Assembly (NCBI GenBank): GCA_027314845.1
Contig: DAHVAA010000052.1
Location: forward strand, 1-9,036
Length of the DNA stretch: 9,036 nucleotides
Reading direction: 5' to 3'
DNA from: Thermoplasmata archaeon
GTDB lineage: Archaea > Thermoplasmatota > Thermoplasmata > UBA184
Shown here: one piece after another, positions 5,319 through 9,036 of the stretch
Layout of the letters: each line of letters opens with the position of its first letter
How positions within the stretch are numbered: position 1 is the first letter of the stretch
Program-made: the position numbers and the translations under genes
The notes under the pieces: generated by a model
What the model saw: the letters and a program-made list of their open reading frames with translations, nothing else
What the model was told of the DNA's origin: nothing
Databases searched by the model: none

Positions 5319-7900
5319 TGAGCGAGGAGCCGCTCCTCGCGGTGCGATGCGCCGGGCCCGAGGTCCTGCGTCGGCGTTGGTACCGCACCCTCGCCTACGC
5401 GCTCGCCGCCACCTCCCATCCGAGCGGGGTCCTCTTCGAGTCCGCGCTGCCGGATCCGGTCCCCTGGGTCACCGTCCGGCCGGCCTCGCTGATCGAGACG
5501 GTTCGGGCGAGCCCGTCGGCCCGGGTCCTGCCACTCGAGCGACGGCCGCGACCTCCGGCGCTCGAACCGCCCGAGGCCGGTGTCGGTGCGATGCGCCACC
5601 TCATCCACGACGCACCGCGCGGGGGGAAGACTCCGTGGAATCTGGTCGGACGGCCGGAGCCCGCCGACCTTCGTCATCTCGTCGGGGACCGGGGCTGGCT
5701 CGCGTTCCAGACCGTGTGGATCCGGACCCCGATGGGCGGCATCGTGACCGCCCGGCGGGTCCGGATCGCGCTCCCGACCGCCGGGGAGCTCGCCCGCCGC
5801 GAGGCATCGGTTTCGACCGCGGTCGCCACTGCCTGGGCCGAGGCGACGGGATTCGCCATGACGACCGCGCCCGCGGGGCTCGGTGCCTCCCGCGACTGGC
5901 GTCGGGGTTCGATGCGGACGGTCCCGGACGACGGCTGGACGGTCCGGTCGGTGGAGGCGCTCGAGCGGACCGCGGAGGTCTCCTCGGGCCAGCCCGCCGA
6001 TACGGCGGCGCCCACCGAAGGCCACAGGGTCGTCTTCGGGGCCTCGGGGTCCGGAAAGACCACTTACCTCGCCCGCATTGCCGCCCGCCACATCGAAGAG
6101 GGCGGGGCCCTGGTCGCGCTCGACCTCCACGGTGACCTGACCCCGGCGATCGTCGGACGGCTTGCTCCCCGCGCTCGAGCGGGCCTCATCGCCGTGGACG
6201 CGAGCGCGCCGCCCGTGCCGGGGATCGCCGCGCTCTCCGGAGAGCCCGGCGCGGTCGACCGCTCGGCGGCGCACCTGGTCGCCGCGCTCAAGCGGCTGAG
6301 CCCGGACGGGAACGACGTCTATTGGGGGTTCCGGTTGGAGCGGATCTTCGACTCCTTTGCGCGCCTGGTGCTGGAATCCTCCGGCTCGATCGGGGACCTG
6401 TACGCACTCCTCACCGACCGGGACCGCCGGGAGTCCGCGCGGCTCGCGACCCGTCGCGTCGACCTCGCCCGATTCCTCGAGGAGCTCGAGCCGGTCCTCC
6501 GGCGCCAGCCGGATTTCCTCTGGTCGGCCGCGACGCGCCTGAGCAAGGTCGCGCTCGTGCCCGCCCTCGCGGAACTGCTGGGTCCGGCGGACGGCGGTCT
6601 GCCCGTCGAGGACCTTCTCGAGGACGGCCGGTCGGTCCTCGTGCGCCTCCCGTTCGCGCGGATCGGCCCCGAGTCCGCCTCGTTCGCCGGAACACTCCTC
6701 CTTTCCCGGATCTACCTGGGACTCGCGGCCCGCCGCACCGACCTCGGCTCGACCCGACAGGTGATGGTCGTGCTCGATGAGGTGCACGCGTTCTCTCCGC
6801 GCTTGGTCGCGGAGCTCCTGACGGAGAGCCGGAAGTTCGGACTGCGGGCGCTGGTCGCCACCCAGTTCCCCGACCGACTGGCCCCCGAGCTCACGAACGC
6901 GGTCGCGGGCTCCCTCACGGACGTCGTCGCGTTCGGGGTCCCCCGTCGCGCGGCGCGCACGATCGGGGAGTGGGTCGGACTCCCGCCGGGGCCGGCCGAG
7001 CGGGAGCTCTCCGAACTTCCACCGGGCCACGGAGTCCGTCTCGACCCTGCGAGCGATGCGCTTCGCGGGATCTATCCGGAGACGTTCGAAACATCTCCGC
7101 ACCCCACGGCATGGTGGGAGGCGTGTGCGCGCTCACGACGCGAGTTCCCTCCCGCGGCCGGATCCGCCGACCTTCCCTCGGAGGTCGACCCTGCGACCGA
7201 GCGCCTCCTGCTCGCGGTGCTTGCCGCCGAGGAAGAGGGGAGCCCGCTCCGCTCCGAACGGGAGGCGATCACCGCGGCCGAGGGGCTCGCGACCGGCCCG
7301 GCGGAGCCGGAGCACCTTGGCCTCCGCTGGTTGCGGGCGACCCGGGAGGGATGGGTCGCGGCGGGTCCCGTGGGCTATCGGCTCACGGTGGCCGGGATGC
7401 GACAGCTCGGATTGGGCGCTCCCACCGACGCGACCCGCGAAAGCACCGCTCATCGGGAGCTGCTCGTCCGGACCTTCCGCATCTTCGCGCGCCGGGGTCA
7501 CCGGATCGAGATCCTGCGCCAGGGCCGGTACGACACTACCCTGCCCGATGCGATCTATCGCCAGCTCTCCTCGCGCGGTTCCCGGTCCCCCCGGGAGCTC
7601 GCCGAGGAACTCGAACGGGTCCGCCCGAGCTGGGCCTGGCGGTTCTTCGGTGGACGGGACGTCCACGTCGAAGCCGAGGTCTCGGGAGCTCTGCGCGCGG
7701 AGCGGATCCGGCGCGGGTGGGAGAAGGCGAAGTCCCGGGAGGCGTTCGCGCTGTTCGTGGTCGGCGATGCCCGTCGGGCCCGGCGAGTGCGCGCGACCCT
7801 CCGGTCGCTGGCGGTCGGCATCGACCGGGCGCAGGTCTGGACGCTGCGGGAGACGGACGCGACCCGCGCTCCGGTCCCGGCGCCGCGCCCGAAGTCGTAA
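5318..7900 (+). CDS. VirD4/TraG-like P-loop ATPase fused to a winged helix and a PD-(D/E)XK-like nuclease segment
   Basis: The 860-residue protein has several parts. An N-terminal region of unknown fold (1-235) precedes a FtsK-HerA superfamily ATPase (about 236-600). The ATPase shows Walker A GASGSGKTT (241-249, Lys247), the HGD motif (271-273) typical of TraG/VirD4-like coupling ATPases, a helical insertion (about 310-420), Walker B VMVVLDEVHAF (482-492, Asp487-Glu488), TESRKFGL (502-509) and the sensor-like ATQ ending at Gln516. Residues ~625-705 look like a winged helix. Residues ~709-835 resemble the PD-(D/E)XK part of replication-relaxation proteins, with His712, LPDAIY (Asp744) and HVEAEVSG (Glu785, Glu787). 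The ATPase should translocate DNA; the tail may bind or cut it. ATG 5318 overlaps the upstream stop; GTG 5315 is an alternative. There is no membrane segment, unlike classical VirD4. Confidence 0.85.
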   Translation: MSEEPLLAVRCAGPEVLRRRWYRTLAYALAATSHPSGVLFESALPDPVPWVTVRPASLIETVRASPSARVLPLERRPRPPALEPPEAGVGAMRHLIHDAPRGGKTPWNLVGRPEPADLRHLVGDRGWLAFQTVWIRTPMGGIVTARRVRIALPTAGELARREASVSTAVATAWAEATGFAMTTAPAGLGASRDWRRGSMRTVPDDGWTVRSVEALERTAEVSSGQPADTAAPTEGHRVVFGASGSGKTTYLARIAARHIEEGGALVALDLHGDLTPAIVGRLAPRARAGLIAVDASAPPVPGIAALSGEPGAVDRSAAHLVAALKRLSPDGNDVYWGFRLERIFDSFARLVLESSGSIGDLYALLTDRDRRESARLATRRVDLARFLEELEPVLRRQPDFLWSAATRLSKVALVPALAELLGPADGGLPVEDLLEDGRSVLVRLPFARIGPESASFAGTLLLSRIYLGLAARRTDLGSTRQVMVVLDEVHAFSPRLVAELLTESRKFGLRALVATQFPDRLAPELTNAVAGSLTDVVAFGVPRRAARTIGEWVGLPPGPAERELSELPPGHGVRLDPASDALRGIYPETFETSPHPTAWWEACARSRREFPPAAGSADLPSEVDPATERLLLAVLAAEEEGSPLRSEREAITAAEGLATGPAEPEHLGLRWLRATREGWVAAGPVGYRLTVAGMRQLGLGAPTDATRESTAHRELLVRTFRIFARRGHRIEILRQGRYDTTLPDAIYRQLSSRGSRSPRELAEELERVRPSWAWRFFGGRDVHVEAEVSGALRAERIRRGWEKAKSREAFALFVVGDARRARRVRATLRSLAVGIDRAQVWTLRETDATRAPVPAPRPKS

Positions 7901-7924
7901 GTGGGCGGGTCCCCTTTACGGGTC

Positions 7925-8458
7925 GTGCGCCTCTTCGTCGCGGTCGAGCTCGCCGGTTCGGGAGCGACCCGGGGCGACGCCCCGACGCATCTCACCCTCA
8001 AATTTCTCGGGGAGGCCGACCCGGTCCAGGTCGCGACGATCTCGAGCGCGGTCGCGGACGCGGTCCGGCCCGCGAGCCCGTATGAGCTCGTCCTCGAGGG
8101 GGTCGGTGCGTTCCCCTCCCGGGCCCGCCCGCGCGTCGTCTGGGTCGGCGTCGCGCGCGGACGGGAAGCGACGATCGAGCTGGCTCGCAAGGTCTCCGAC
8201 GCGCTGGCCCCGCTCGGGTTCCCGGTCGAGCGCGAGCAGTTCGTCCCGCACGTTACCCTCTTCCGCGTGCGAACGCCCGATCAGCACCGGCGCGCGCTCG
8301 CCCTGCTCGCGGGCGAGGAGGCGCCGCCTCCGCCCCGGACCTTCGTGGTCGAGGAGGTCGTGCTGAAGGAAAGCACCCTCACCGCCCGCGGCGCGGTCCA
8401 CCAGACCCAGGGCCGGTTCCCCCTCGCCGGTTCTCCCTCCGTTGGACCGGTCGGTTAG
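7925..8458 (+). CDS. thpR: RNA 2',3'-cyclic phosphodiesterase (2'-5' RNA ligase family)
   Basis: The two HxT motifs that define the 2H phosphoesterase active site are present: HLTLKFLG (His22, Thr24) and HVTLFRV (His109, Thr111). The family strand MRLFVAVEL opens the protein and LKESTLTARG lies near the end. These enzymes hydrolyse 2',3'-cyclic phosphate RNA ends to 2'-phosphates and can join 2'-5' linkages; they act in RNA end metabolism. I chose GTG 7925 because the family begins at Met-Arg-x-Phe; GTG 7901, directly after the previous stop, would add eight residues. Only 12 residues separate MRLFVAVEL from HLTL, against about 30 in typical members, so most of the first helix is missing. The gene follows the ATPase gene closely and may share its transcript. 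Confidence 0.9.
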   Translation: MRLFVAVELAGSGATRGDAPTHLTLKFLGEADPVQVATISSAVADAVRPASPYELVLEGVGAFPSRARPRVVWVGVARGREATIELARKVSDALAPLGFPVEREQFVPHVTLFRVRTPDQHRRALALLAGEEAPPPPRTFVVEEVVLKESTLTARGAVHQTQGRFPLAGSPSVGPVG

Positions 8459-9036
8459 CCCGCGGACGCGGCTCGGTCGGTGACGAGCTTTCGCCAGAGG
8501 TAGAGGGTCGCGTAGCTTCCCCATCCGGCGTAGTGGCGGTCCGCCCAGGCTCGGACCGACTCCTCGGAGGCACCCCGAGGCACGGCGCCGTAGGCGTCGA
8601 GCGCGACGCGCACTCCGAGGTCCCCGGCGACGAACACATCGGTGCGGCCGATCCCGCGCAACAGCGCGTTCTCCGCGGTCCAGCGCCCGACGCCGGGCAG
8701 CGCGGTCAGCTCCTCGAGTGCCGCGCCGAGCGGACCCTCCGCCAGCGCTCGAAGGCGGTGGGGTGGGAACGAAGAGGCGGCCGCGAGGGAGAGGAGGGCC
8801 CGAGACTTCGCGCGGCTCAACCCCGCGGAGCGAAGGCCCTCCGGGCCGAGCGCGAGGAGGACGGAGGGACGGGGGACGTGCGGAACCTCGTGGGCGCCGA
8901 CCCGGACCCAAGAGCCGGTCCCGTCGATGAGCCGACGCTTGATCGCGTTCGCGGCGGCGACGGACAGTTGCTGGCCCACGATGGAGTGGAAGAGCGCCTC
9001 GTACAGGTTCGCGTCCCGGGGGATCCGGAGCCCCCG
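8455..9036 (-). CDS. AlkA-type DNA-3-methyladenine glycosylase (HhH-GPD family; 5' partial)
   Basis: The minus-strand frame is open to the right window edge, so the N-terminus lies outside. The visible part starts with LYEALFHSIVGQQLS, the conserved opening of the HhH-GPD domain; the internal GTG at 8979 within this motif is not the real start. LPGVGRWTAENALLRG is the helix-hairpin-helix DNA-backbone motif, and VAGDLGVR carries the catalytic Asp (8620-8622). GWGSYATLYLWR is the family's closing helix. The enzyme should excise alkylated purines to start base-excision repair. No four-cysteine [4Fe-4S] cluster follows the domain, which argues against an EndoIII/MutY type. The missing N-terminus prevents a firm choice between AlkA and archaeal relatives. 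It converges on the thpR-like gene with a 4-base stop overlap. Confidence 0.9.
   Translation of the reverse strand, partial: RGLRIPRDANLYEALFHSIVGQQLSVAAANAIKRRLIDGTGSWVRVGAHEVPHVPRPSVLLALGPEGLRSAGLSRAKSRALLSLAAASSFPPHRLRALAEGPLGAALEELTALPGVGRWTAENALLRGIGRTDVFVAGDLGVRVALDAYGAVPRGASEESVRAWADRHYAGWGSYATLYLWRKLVTDRAASAG

Noticed and set aside
5237..7102. Minus-strand open frame of about 620 codons opposite the ATPase gene
   Set aside because: It lies antisense to a gene with clear Walker motifs and its product is Arg/Gly/Asp-rich without recognisable domains, a typical shadow frame of GC-rich coding DNA.
1..9036. CRISPR array, insertion sequence, attachment site or integrase
   Set aside because: No regularly spaced direct repeats, transposase or recombinase motifs, or terminal inverted repeats were seen. 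The TraG-like ATPase alone does not establish a mobile element.

Overview
The window looks like chromosomal DNA of a high-GC archaeon, most plausibly in or near the Thermoplasmatota. By eye the base composition is roughly 70% GC with strongly GC-biased third codon positions. The archaeal signals are a TATA-like island at 3754-3765, GTG and TTG starts with few Shine-Dalgarno sites, no U-tract terminators, and the gene set (HxlR regulator, DUF4147/GckA-type glycerate kinase relative, ThpR, AlkA-type glycosylase). The assignment is an inference; no rRNA, tRNA or other phylogenetic marker is present.

Left block (1-2991, plus strand). This is a tight run: the C-terminal end of a BFD-type [2Fe-2S] protein or domain, a SoxB-like FAD amine/amino-acid dehydrogenase subunit overlapping it by ATGA, and, 15 bases on, a protein whose whole length follows the class II glycerate 2-kinase fold while its signature motifs are eroded, so it is probably a pseudoenzyme. 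An unrecognised minus-strand gene (2988-3641) meets this run tail to tail at a CTAG that supplies both stop codons. Its reading frame stays coding-like upstream of its first usable start, so its N-terminus is unresolved.

Middle (3642-5000). An AT-rich island, probably a bidirectional promoter, separates the minus-strand gene from an HxlR-family transcription factor (3798-4286). About 710 bases without a convincing gene follow, which is a lot for so compact a region. They hold a chain of short hairpins, a 66-nt hairpin followed directly by ACA, a 67-nt near-palindromic hairpin and a 14-bp perfect palindrome. These are candidates for an unrecognised structured RNA.

Right block (5001-9036). A small unknown protein overlaps by one base (TGATG) an 860-residue protein that joins a VirD4/TraG-like P-loop ATPase to a C-terminal winged helix and a PD-(D/E)XK-like segment resembling replication-relaxation proteins. 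This putative DNA-pumping ATPase with a nuclease-like tail is the most unusual coding feature. It is followed by a ThpR-type RNA 2',3'-cyclic phosphodiesterase that lacks most of its first helix. An AlkA-type DNA glycosylase, converging on it with a 4-base stop overlap, runs off the right edge. The block is biased towards nucleic-acid handling; no integrase, transposase, CRISPR array or attachment site was seen.
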